Below the pieces are notes generated by a model. That model worked only from the letters and a program-made list of their open reading frames with translations, was not told where the DNA came from and searched no databases. A program made the position numbers and the translations under genes. From the NCBI RefSeq assembly GCF_905147045.1, contig NC_065908.1, positions 1 to 64,000 of the forward strand: a stretch of DNA of 64,000 nt, read 5' to 3'. This document shows, one piece after another, positions 1 through 8,621 of this stretch; position 1 is the first letter of the stretch; every line of letters begins with the position of its first letter. Origin of the DNA: Nymphalis io (taxonomy: Eukaryota; Arthropoda; Insecta; Lepidoptera; Nymphalidae).

Positions 1-328
1 TTGTCGCCAGCATCGACACCGAAACTGGACGAACCCGCCTCTCCCTCCTCCTCTACTCCTCTACTCCTGTCTCCGGCAGCCCGAAAGGACTCCGGAGACC
101 AACTCCTCCTCTCTCTCTCTCGGCGGCCCAAAAGGACCCCGGAGTCCTCCTATTTGCCACGGAGCCGCTCGCTGGTCAACTCTGCGCAACAGAGAAGTCC
201 AGGAGCGGCCGCGACACTTCCGCCGCGTCAGTCTCAGCCGCGATCGACAAGCATTCCGGAAAAACATCGGATTGCTGGTCGACCCCGTTGCCAGGGTGCA
301 CCACGTGGAGGTGACTGACATGCACCCC
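1..328 (-). mobile_element. SART-like element, 5'UTR portion (minus strand, continues off the left edge)
   Basis: The reverse complement of this stretch matches the 5'UTR at 7440-7760, 8150-8480 and 14370-14700, including the conserved block that starts GCATGTCAGTCAC. Reading leftwards it is the beginning of a further copy whose ORFs would lie outside the window. It is separated from the poly(A) of the next minus-strand copy by about three CCTAA units (329-342). That is the same head-to-tail spacing seen for the plus-strand copies. Confidence 0.85.
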
Positions 329-342
329 AACCTAACCTAACC
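329..342 (-). repeat. Short telomeric repeat, (TTAGG) on the minus strand
   Basis: AACCTAACCTAACC lies between the poly(T) of one minus-strand element and the 5'UTR of the next. This is the insect telomeric motif TTAGG and marks the target sequence of the element family. Confidence 0.9.
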
Positions 343-857
343 TTTTTTTTTTTTTTTTTTTTTTTTCGAGGAGGAAAGGCATTTACGCCTGCCGCCCGGT
401 CCGGGGGACCGGGACGGGTATGTGGGACTCACGGGGCAGAGGGCCACCGTCCTACCCACTAAAACCTCCCGGATTTCCACCTCTCCGCAAGGGCGGGGGT
501 CACGGGAACGTTGTGACTTACAACCGCAACCCCGCCAGCGGTCGTCGCCATAAGGCCACAGACCCATCTCGAGAGCGCGCCAGGATGTTAGGGGCGCGCC
601 TCCCTCCTCTCTGTGCCTCCGTCCTGTTACGTGACGGACTCCCCCGAGTCCGCCACTGGAGGCTGGGCGTCAGGGCTTGAAACCCCGCGGCGGATCAACA
701 AACTGGCTCCGCCGCCAACCACACCTTAACTCTGCGGCAGCGTCCGGCCTGCGAAGGCACGTCGCCGTCGAAGAGGTCTCCTTCTTCGTTGCGGGAGCGA
801 GTCCACGTCGTCCTCCCGCTCCCGCTCTGCCTCCTCCTTTTGCGACATGACACATGC
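343..857 (-). mobile_element. 5'-truncated SART-like element: end of ORF2, 3'UTR and poly(A)
   Basis: Read on the minus strand, the copy begins at 857 inside the last codons of ORF2, matching the full copy from about 13814. It runs to the ORF2 stop codon at 728-726, through a 3'UTR and into a 24-base poly(A), seen as T at 343-366. The encoded tail is basic and ends TLPQS, as in the full copy at 13945. The abrupt 5' end directly against TTAGG repeats (858-911) is the usual product of incomplete target-primed reverse transcription at a telomeric repeat. Confidence 0.9.
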
Positions 858-911
858 AACCTAACCTAACCTAACCTAACCTAACCTAACCTAACCTAAC
901 CTAACCTAACC
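858..911 (-). repeat. Telomeric repeat tract, about 10-11 units of TTAGG (minus strand)
   Basis: This is an uninterrupted run of CCTAA units on the plus strand, the longest telomeric tract in the window. It abuts the 5' truncation point of the minus-strand element. With CCTAA on the plus strand it has the polarity expected for a chromosome end lying to the left. Confidence 0.97.
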
Positions 912-1043
912 TTTCGTTTTCTTTTCTTCTGTCTCATTTTTATAAATTTTGTTTTGTTTTATTTTCTTGTTTTATTTACTTTACTTCTTTCATTTATTTA
1001 TTTATTGGAGGTTACTCCCAATGGTGGAGTCAGTCGAGTTAGA
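912..1043. other. T-rich spacer at the orientation switch
   Basis: A pyrimidine/T-rich stretch (912-1010) and about 30 bases resembling neither strand's element join a minus-strand array to a plus-strand array. Recognisable SART 5'UTR resumes at about 1044 on the plus strand. No gene is visible. Confidence 0.6.
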
Positions 1044-1433
1044 GTTGGTCTCCGGGGTCTTTTTGGGCTGCCGGAGAAAGGAGGTGGAGAGGCGGTTCGC
1101 CCAGTGTCGGTATCGATGCTGGGTGGACAGACTAAAAGGTCACCGCCTCTCAAACTCGTTTCCCCATCCGGGTGTTGTGGACATGTCTCGCAGCCCGTGG
1201 TGGGACCGAGGGCCTTGTCTTAACCGGCTGGGCCAAGAGGAGACAACCTCAATAAAAAACATTAGTTTGTAGATCCCGTGATACCACCCGACCTCACGGT
1301 GTATATAGGGTTACCAAGGTACAGGGGGCACTGCCTTGGTGGACTTTTTATTTATTTTATTTCCCCCATACTCGTGGGATTATACATGAATAAACAAAAC
1401 AAAACATTTAAAAACAACGGACTCGGCGATCAT

Positions 1434-3221
1434 ATGGACAAAGATAACATGGCGGTGGAGGCGGGCGCCCCAATAGCGCGCGCCGAAACCAAAGACACTC
1501 TCGTGTCCAAAAAAAAACTGGTGGTCCGACTGGAACGACTCTCAGAGTCCGACTCGTCGGCCACCAGCATGGTGATGGTCTCTTCGAGAGACCCCGCCTG
1601 TCGTCGGCGGAAGGGCGAGAAGCGGCCCCGTCCTGGGCCGGAGAGCTACTCCGGCTCCGAGAGCGACGCGGGTATGAGCGAAGGCGGCTTCTCGGGGTCA
1701 GGCATCAGCAAATGGCTGAAGCCCTCCCCCAAAAGGGGGCGTGGTCGACCGCCCACGACGGCGAATACGTCGGCCTCGGGCGCTCCGCGAGGAGCTAAAA
1801 GCCGCTAAGGCAAAGGAGCGGCGGTACGAGGCGGAGGACGCACTGGCCGCGTACAGTGCGGCAGCCAAGGTGGCCACTGAAGAAAGGGCGGCCCGAGCAG
1901 AGAAACGCCAACCCGGCGTGACCGTGGACGTGCCGCAGACGTCTGCCGCGCTGGACGCGGCGGTGAAGGAGGCGCTCGACGTCGTTCTGCAGGTTGCCGA
2001 CAGGTCGGGCAACCTGAAGGGCACGTTCGTTCGGGCCCTGAAGTCCGCCGCCGTCACCATTAAAGGTGCGGTGGCGGATCTAAGGGCCCTCACTGTGACG
2101 GAGGAGGTGGCGCGGCTGGAGGCGGCTAACACGCGACTCTCCGGCCAACTGGCTGAGCTGCGCCGGGAAGTCGCCGAAATGCGCCAGCGGCCGGTGGCGG
2201 CGACGGAGGCGAAACTCCAAAACGTCATGGAGGAGGCGCTGCGCGCGAACCGCGAGCAGTTCAGCACGATGCTGAACGCTCGCCTCGAGGGCCTCGAGGG
2301 CCGCCTCCTTCCGGAGCCTCGGCTGCGGCCTCCACTCGCCGCTGACCGCCGTAGGGTAGCGCAGGCAGCGGCCGTAGCCGCGGCGGGAAAGGTGGCTCCA
2401 GCCGCCTCCCACGCAACTGAGGGCGTCGAGGCCAGCGCCGCCAAGCCTGCTGCTGTCAGGCCGAAGCGGCCTAAGAGAAGTATGGCTGCCCAAGAGGCGG
2501 CAGCCAGGAGGGTGGCTCCTCAGTCGTCAGCAGAGCCGGCCGCCACTCCGGCCACGTGGAGCGCCGTGGTCGCTAGGAACAGGCCAAAGAAGGCAGAGAA
2601 GACGGGCGCCAAGCCAGCGGCGGCGAAGCCAACTTCTTCCGGGGCCACCAAGAAGGTCCGGCCACAAAGTGTGTCGAACTAAGGGTACTAGACCTGGACG
2701 ACTCCGTGACGGTGGCGGAAGCCGTGGCGGCGGTCGCTGAACAAGGCGGCTGCCCTACCGGGGCCATTAAAGCGGGCATCATCGCTCGCGGCTCGAGCGG
2801 CTCGGGCTCTCTGTGGCTGAGCTGCCCCGTTTCGGCCGCGAAGAAGGTCGTGGAGGTAGGTCGCATAAGGGTCGGGTGGGTGTCGGCGCGAGTCATGCTG
2901 CTCGACCCCAGACCGCTGCACTGTTTCCGGTGCCTCGAGCGGGGGCACATGGGGGCAAAGTGTGACCGGGACGTCGACCGAAGCCGTCTGTGCTTCCGCT
3001 GCGGTCAGCCCGGTCACAAGGCTCGGGAGTGCTCCGCCGCCGTAGCCAGCTGCGTGGTCTGCACTGCGGCCGGTAAGCCAGCTGCCCATGCCGCCTGCAG
3101 CAAGTCGTGCCAGGGCGGAAAGGGCGCCGCGCAGAGGGAAAAGACAAGGAAGGTGGCGACGAAAGGCCCGGTAGCCGCGTCTCCACGCACAGAGGCGGAG
3201 CCGATGGAGACCACGCAGTGA
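1434..3221 (+). pseudogene. SART-like ORF1 (gag-like protein), broken
   Basis: This is homologous to the intact ORF1 at 8622-10781. The frame starting near 1434 is lost at about 1770-1790, where two single bases are missing relative to the intact copy. It continues in another frame (1741-2682) and is then cut by a 226-bp deletion at about 2656. The third segment (2706-3221) holds three zinc-knuckle motifs: two canonical C-X2-C-X4-H-X4-C (CFRCLERGHMGAKC and CFRCGQPGHKAREC) and one variant starting CVVC. The family function is RNA binding and telomere targeting of the RNP. This copy cannot make the full protein. Confidence 0.88.
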
Positions 3222-5581
3222 TGGCCCTGCGCTGCCTCCAGGCCAATATCAACCACTCTGCCAGGGCTCAGGACCTCCTAGTCCAAAGCATGGCAGAGTG
3301 GCAGATCAACGTGGCGGTGGTATCGGAGCCCTATTTCGTTCCCTCGCGGGACGACTGGGTCTCCGACCACGAACGGGTCGTGGCCATCGTCGCCCCTGCG
3401 GTCGCTGGCGCTCCGGCCATCGAGGGTGTGGCCAGGGGCAGGGGGTGCGTGCTGGCCGTCGTCGGCGGTGTGACGGTCGTCGCCGTCTACGCCTCGCCCA
3501 GTCGGAGTCTCGCCGAGTTTGAGCAGATGCTGGCAGAGGTCGGGACTCTGATCGGGCAAGCGGCGCCCGCACCGGTGTTGGTCGCGGGGGACTTCAACGC
3601 CAAATCAACGGCTTGGGGTTCTCCTGTGGCCGATGCCCGGGGTGAGGTGCTCGAGGAGTGGGCGGTCTCGTTGGGGCTGGCGGTCCTCAACAGTGGGTCG
3701 GAGAGCACGTGCGTGCGGCGGCAGGGCGAATCGATCGTGGACATTACGTTCGCGTCCAACGCCCTGGCCCGCCGTGCTCAAAACTGGAGGGTCGAGACTG
3801 GCGTGGAGACACTGTCGGATCACCGATATATTCGGTTCGATGTCTCTGCGTCGGCTCGTTGGGATGTTCGGCCCACTGTTGTCGGAGGAACGGAAGGTCG
3901 TCCGCGTTGGTGCCTGGGCCGCCTCGACGGACAGTTGGCGAAGGAGGCGGCCATCGTCGAAGCTTGGGGGGCCGGTTCCGACCCGGTCCTCCGGATCGAC
4001 CAGGAGGCCGACCGGATCGACGGCGCCCTGTCCCGAGTGTGCGACGCGGCGATGCCGAGGGCTAAGCCGCACCCGCAACGTCGGCGGGTGTACTGGTGGC
4101 GTCCGGAGCTCCGTCGGCTGCGCAAGGCGTGCGTGGCGGCACGGCGCCGTTACGTTCGGTGTAGGAGACGAAGGGTCCGTGATGACGACGCGGAGGAGGT
4201 CTTCTACACCGGATATAGGACCGCCTGCCAGGCCCTACAGAAGGCCATAGCATTTCCGGTGCCTCGAGCGGGGGCACATGGGGGCAAAGTGTGACCGGGA
4301 CGTCGACCGAAGCCGTCTGTGCTTCCGCTGCGGTCAGCCCGGTCACAAGGCTCGGGAGTGCTCCGCCGCCGTAGCCAGCTGCGTGGTCTGCACTGCGGCC
4401 GGTAAGCCAGCTGCCCATGCCGCCTGCAGCAAGTCGTGCCAGGGCGGAAAGGGCGCCGCGCAGAGGGAAAAGACAAGGAAGGTGGCGACGAAAGGCCCGG
4501 TAGCCGCGTCTCCACGCACAGAGGCGGAGCCGATGGAGACCACGCAGTGATGGCCCTGCGCTGCCTCCAGGCCAATATCAACCACTCTGCCAGGGCTCAG
4601 GACCTCCTAGTCCAAAGCATGGCAGAGTGGCAGATCAACGTGGCGGTGGTATCGGAGCCCTATTTCGTTCCCTCGCGGGACGACTGGGTCTCCGACCACG
4701 AACGGGTCGTGGCCATCGTCGCCCCTGCGGTCGCTGGCGCTCCGGCCATCGAGGGTGTGGCCAGGGGCAGGGGGTGCGTGCTGGCCGTCGTCGGCGGTGT
4801 GACGGTCGTCGCCGTCTACGCCTCGCCCAGTCGGAGTCTCGCCGAGTTTGAGCAGATGCTGGCAGAGGTCGGGACTCTGATCGGGCAAGCGGCGCCCGCA
4901 CCGGTGTTGGTCGCGGGGGACTTCAACGCCAAATCAACGGCTTGGGGTTCTCCTGTGGCCGATGCCCGGGGTGAGGTGCTCGAGGAGTGGGCGGTCTCGT
5001 TGGGGCTGGCGGTCCTCAACAGTGGGTCGGAGAGCACGTGCGTGCGGCGGCAGGGCGAATCGATCGTGGACATTACGTTCGCGTCCAACGCCCTGGCCCG
5101 CCGTGCTCAAAACTGGAGGGTCGAGACTGGCGTGGAGACACTGTCGGATCACCGATATATTCGGTTCGATGTCTCTGCGTCGGCTCGTTGGGATGTTCGG
5201 CCCACTGTTGTCGGAGGAACGGAAGGTCGTCCGCGTTGGTGCCTGGGCCGCCTCGACGGACAGTTGGCGAAGGAGGCGGCCATCGTCGAAGCTTGGGGGG
5301 CCGGTTCCGACCCGGTCCTCCGGATCGACCAGGAGGCCGACCGGATCGACGGCGCCCTGTCCCGAGTGTGCGACGCGGCGATGCCGAGGGCTAAGCCGCA
5401 CCCGCAACGTCGGCGAGTGTACTGGTGGCGTCCGGAGCTCCGTCGGCTGCGCAAGGCGTGCGTGGCGGCACGGCGCCGTTACGTTCGGTGTAGGAGACGA
5501 AGGGTCCGTGATGACGACGCGGAGGAGGTCTTCTACACCGGATATAGGACCGCCTGCCAGGCCCTACAGAAGGCCATAGCA
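2924..5581 (+). repeat. 1,329-bp direct tandem duplication inside SART copy 1
   Basis: Bases 2924-4252 and 4253-5581 are almost identical; one visible difference is GGCGGGTG versus GGCGAGTG near 4084/5413. The unit runs from the ORF1 zinc knuckles to the middle of ORF2, and 1329 is a multiple of three. The intact copy has a single unit. It could be a real duplication by unequal exchange or replication slippage, or an assembly error in a repeat array. Confidence 0.9.
3107..4294 (+). pseudogene. SART-like ORF2, first (truncated) copy: endonuclease domain
   Basis: This encodes the APE-like endonuclease domain, with LQANINHS near the start, VSEPYF, AGDFNAKSTAWGS and the SDHRYI histidine motif. 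It then runs, at 4252/4253, straight into a second copy of the ORF1 zinc-knuckle region and stops at 4294. The real start is likely the ATG at 3221, overlapping the ORF1 stop. The break is the junction of a direct tandem duplication (2924-4252 repeated as 4253-5581). Confidence 0.88.
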
Positions 5582-7297
5582 CAGGCCAAAGAGACGGCGT
5601 GGGAGGAATGGCTGGAGATGCTCAACGGCGATCCGTGGGGGCGTCCGTATCGGGTCGTGAGACAAAAGCTCCGACCCTGGGCTCCTCCGCTGACCAGCAG
5701 TCTCCAGCCGCAGCTCTTGGCGAGGGTTGTGGACACGCTCTTCCCCGAGCGGGGAGAGTTCGTGCCACCGGCCATGGCGCCGCCCGCGAGCAGGCCCCAA
5801 GAGGAGGACGACGGGTCACCGGTGACTCCGATCACCGAGGCGGAACTGCAGGCGGCTGTCATCAGACTAGGGTCGAAAAAGACAGCCCCTGGGCCCGACG
5901 GAATCCCCGGTCGAGCCCTGAAGATCGCGTCGGAGGAACTCGGCGAGAGCATGCGGCGCCTCTTCACCGCATGCCTGTCTCAGGGTAGGTTCCCGCGACG
6001 GTGGAAAACGGGCACGCTCGTTCTGATCCGCAAGGACGGGCGTCCGTCCGATCAGCCGTCAGCCTACCGCCCGATCGTGTTGCTCGACGAGGTGAGCAAG
6101 CTCTTCGAGCGGGTGCTCGCTGCCCGTCTCGTCGGCAGTATGGAGCCGGGACTCGACGAGCGGCAATACGGGTTCCGTCCCGGCCGCTCGACGCTCGACG
6201 CGATCGCCAGGGTGAGGGGCCTGGCCGAGGAGGAGGTGTCTCGGGGCGGGGTTGTGTTGGCAGTGTCGCTGGATATTTCCAATGCCTTCAACACGCTGCC
6301 CTGGGAAACGGTGATGGAGGCCCTGCGGTTCCACGGTGTGCCGGGCTACCTGCGGCGTACCGTGGCCGAATACTTCTCGGGCAGGGCGGTGGCCTTCCCG
6401 ACTGCGGACGGATGGGCCGTCAGGTCGTTGTCGTGCGGTGTTCCGCAGGGGTCGGTACTAGGACCGCTCCTGTGGTGCATCGGCTACGACTGGGTGCTGC
6501 GCGGGGCCACGTTGCGGGGGGTCAGCGTCACGTGCTACGCTGACGACACCCTCGTGTCGGCCCGCGGCAGTTCATACCGGGAGGCGGCCTATCGCGCCAC
6601 GGCTGGGGTGGCGCACGTGGTCCACCGAATCCGCGCGGTGGGCCTCGAGGTGGCCCTACACAAATCCGAGGCCCTCGTCTTTCACGGGCCTCGAAACGCG
6701 CCACCTCCGGGGGCGGCGATAACGGTGGGCGGAACTTCCATCGCCGTCGGGTCGACGATGAAGTACCTGGGACTCGTACTCGACGGCAGGTGGAAGTTCG
6801 AAGAGCACTTCCGGCGCTTGGCCCCAAAGTTGGTGGCTGCAGCCGGGGCGCTAGGGAGAATCCTCCCGAACGTGGGTGGGCCAGGAGGCTCCTGCAGGCG
6901 CCTGTACACCGGCGTCGTGCGCTCGATGGCGCTCTACGGGGCGCCGATATGGGCGGACGCTCTGAGCGCCCGCAACGTCGCCTCGCTGCGACGTCCACAG
7001 CGAGCGATGGCGCTCAGAGCGGCTCGGGCGTACCGCACGGTGTCGTACACCGCGGCGTGCCTGCTCGCTGGAAGCCCGCCATGGGACCTCGAGGCCGAAG
7101 CTAATTCGAGGGTCTATTGGCGGATCAAGGCGGCAGTGAGAGCGGAGCCGGCCGGTTCCGACCCGGTCCTCCGGATCGACCAGGAGGCCGACCGGATCGA
7201 CGGCGCCCTGTCCCGAGTGTGCGACGCGGCTTGTAAGTCACAACGTTCCCGTGACCCCGCCGCCTTGCGGAGAGGCAGAAATCCGGGGAGGTTTTAG
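4436..7297 (+). pseudogene. SART-like ORF2, second copy: endonuclease plus reverse transcriptase, C-terminus replaced
   Basis: This long frame carries the endonuclease, an RT with GVPQGSVLGPLLW and the catalytic YADD box, and part of the post-RT region. At about 7149 it departs from the intact copy: the arginine-rich region and the C-terminal C-X2-C...H-X4-C knuckle are missing. They are replaced by 80 bp copied from the ORF2 linker and then by 3'UTR sequence read as protein. The coupled start would be at about 4550 (TGATG). Because the C-terminal knuckle is lost, it is unlikely to be a functional autonomous copy. Confidence 0.88.
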
Positions 7298-7390
7298 TGG
7301 GTAGGACGGTGGCCCTCTGCCCCGTGAGTCCCACATACCCGTCCCGGTCCCCCCGGACCGGGCGGCAGGCGTAAATGCCTTTCCTCCCCG

Positions 7391-7430
7391 AAAAAAAAAA
7401 AAAAAAAAAAAAAAAAAAGGTTAGGTTAGG
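7391..7430 (+). repeat. Poly(A) tail and GGTTAGGTTAGG junction of SART copy 1
   Basis: Twenty-eight A residues (7391-7418) are followed by two TTAGG units (7419-7430). The junction poly(A)/GGTTAGG fixes the insertion site within the telomeric repeat and the element's orientation. Confidence 0.95.
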
Positions 7431-8083
7431 GGTGGGGTGCATGTCAGTCACCTCCACGTGGTGCACCCTGGGCAACGGGGTCGACCAGCAATCCGACGTT
7501 TTTCCGGAATGCTTGTCGATCGCGGCTGAGACTGACGCGGCGGAAGTGTCGCGGGCCGCTCCTGGGACTTCTCTGTTGCGCAGAGTTGACCAGCGAGCGG
7601 CTCCGTGGCAAATAGGAGGACTCCGGGGTCCTTTTGGGCCGCCGGAGAGAGAGAGAGGAGGAGTTGGTCTCCGGAGTCCTTTCGGGCTGCCGGAGACAGG
7701 AGTAGAGGAGTAGAGGAGGAGGGAGAGGCGGGTTCGTCCAGTTTCGGTGTCGATGCTGGGCGGACAGACTTCGGTCACCGCCTTCTCGAACTCGTTTCCC
7801 CATCCAGGCGCCAGCCTGTGGTGGGACCGAGGGCCTTGCCTTCACCGGCCGGGTCGAGAGGAGAAAACCTCAATAAAAAACAACAGGTGGGTCGCTCACC
7901 CAAAGCGACGGCCGCAGGTGGGGTCGCGGTGGTGTGCTAACGCGTTCCCGTAACCCCGCCACCATGCGGTGAGAAGGAAACGAGGAGGTTTTAGTGGGTA
8001 GGACGGTCGCCTTCTGCCCCGTGAGTCCCACATACCCGTCCCGGTCGTGTCCGGGCGGCAGGCGTAAATGCCTTTCCTCCTCG

Positions 8084-8134
<51 letters not shown>
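7431..8134 (+). mobile_element. ORF-less SART-like derivative (5'UTR + 3'UTR only)
   Basis: The 5'UTR (7431 to about 7880) is followed, after about 60 bp not seen in the other copies, directly by a 3'UTR (about 7945-8083) and a 51-base poly(A). Both flanks are TTAGG units. There is no trace of ORF1 or ORF2. Its 5'UTR end (CCAGGCGCCAGCC...) resembles the stub at 14740-14797 more than the full copy, so it belongs to a second subfamily. It looks like a non-autonomous element that keeps only cis-acting ends. Confidence 0.85.
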
Positions 8135-8136
<2 letters not shown>

Positions 8137-8146
8137 TTAGGTTAGG
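8084..8146 (+). repeat. Poly(A) and GGTTAGGTTAGG junction
   Basis: The 51-base poly(A) at 8084-8134 is followed by GGTTAGGTTAGG (8135-8146), immediately before the 5' end of the full-length copy. Confidence 0.95.
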
Positions 8147-8621
8147 GGTGCATGTCAGTCACCTCCACGTGGTGCACCCTGGGCAACGGGGTCGACCAGC
8201 AATCCGATGTTTTTCCGGAATGCTTGTCGATCGCGGCTGAGACTGACGCGGCGGAAGTGTCGCGGGCCGCTCCTGGGACTTCTCTGTTGCGCAGAGTTGA
8301 CCAGCGAGCGGCTCCGTTGCAAATAGGAGGACTCCGGGGTCCTTTTGGGCCGCCGGAGAGAGAGAGGAGGAGTTGGTCTCCGGAGTCCTTTCGGGCTGCC
8401 GGAGACAGGAGTAGAGGAGTAGAGGAGGAGGGAGAGGCGGGTTCGTCCAGTTTCGGTGTCGATGCTGGGCGGACAGACTTCGGTCACCGCCTTCTCAAAC
8501 TCGTTTCCCCATCCGGGTGTTATGGACATGTCTCGCAGCCCGTGGTGGGACCGAGGGCCTTGCCTTAACCGGCTGGGCCAAGAGGAGACAACCTCAATAA
8601 AAACATTAGTTTGTAGATCCC

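Larger units (their letters stand above)
1044..7418 (+). mobile_element. SART-like telomeric LINE, copy 1 (rearranged, defective)
   Basis: This copy has a partial 5'UTR, an ORF1 broken by small deletions, an ORF2 containing a 1,329-bp tandem duplication, a deleted C-terminal coding region, a 3'UTR (about 7232-7390) and a 28-base poly(A) (7391-7418) followed by GGTTAGG. By comparison with the intact copy at 8147-14351 it has lost 226 bp of ORF1 (junction near 2656). It has also lost about 760 bp covering the end of ORF2 and the start of the 3'UTR. An 80-bp segment copied from ORF2 sits at that deletion (about 7150-7231). Confidence 0.9.

Noticed and set aside
3278..4418. Many long minus-strand and alternate-frame ORFs across the SART copies
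   Set aside because: They overlap well-supported ORF1/ORF2 coding DNA, are Arg/Pro-rich and repeat identically in each copy only because the DNA repeats. GC-rich coding sequence leaves open shadow frames.
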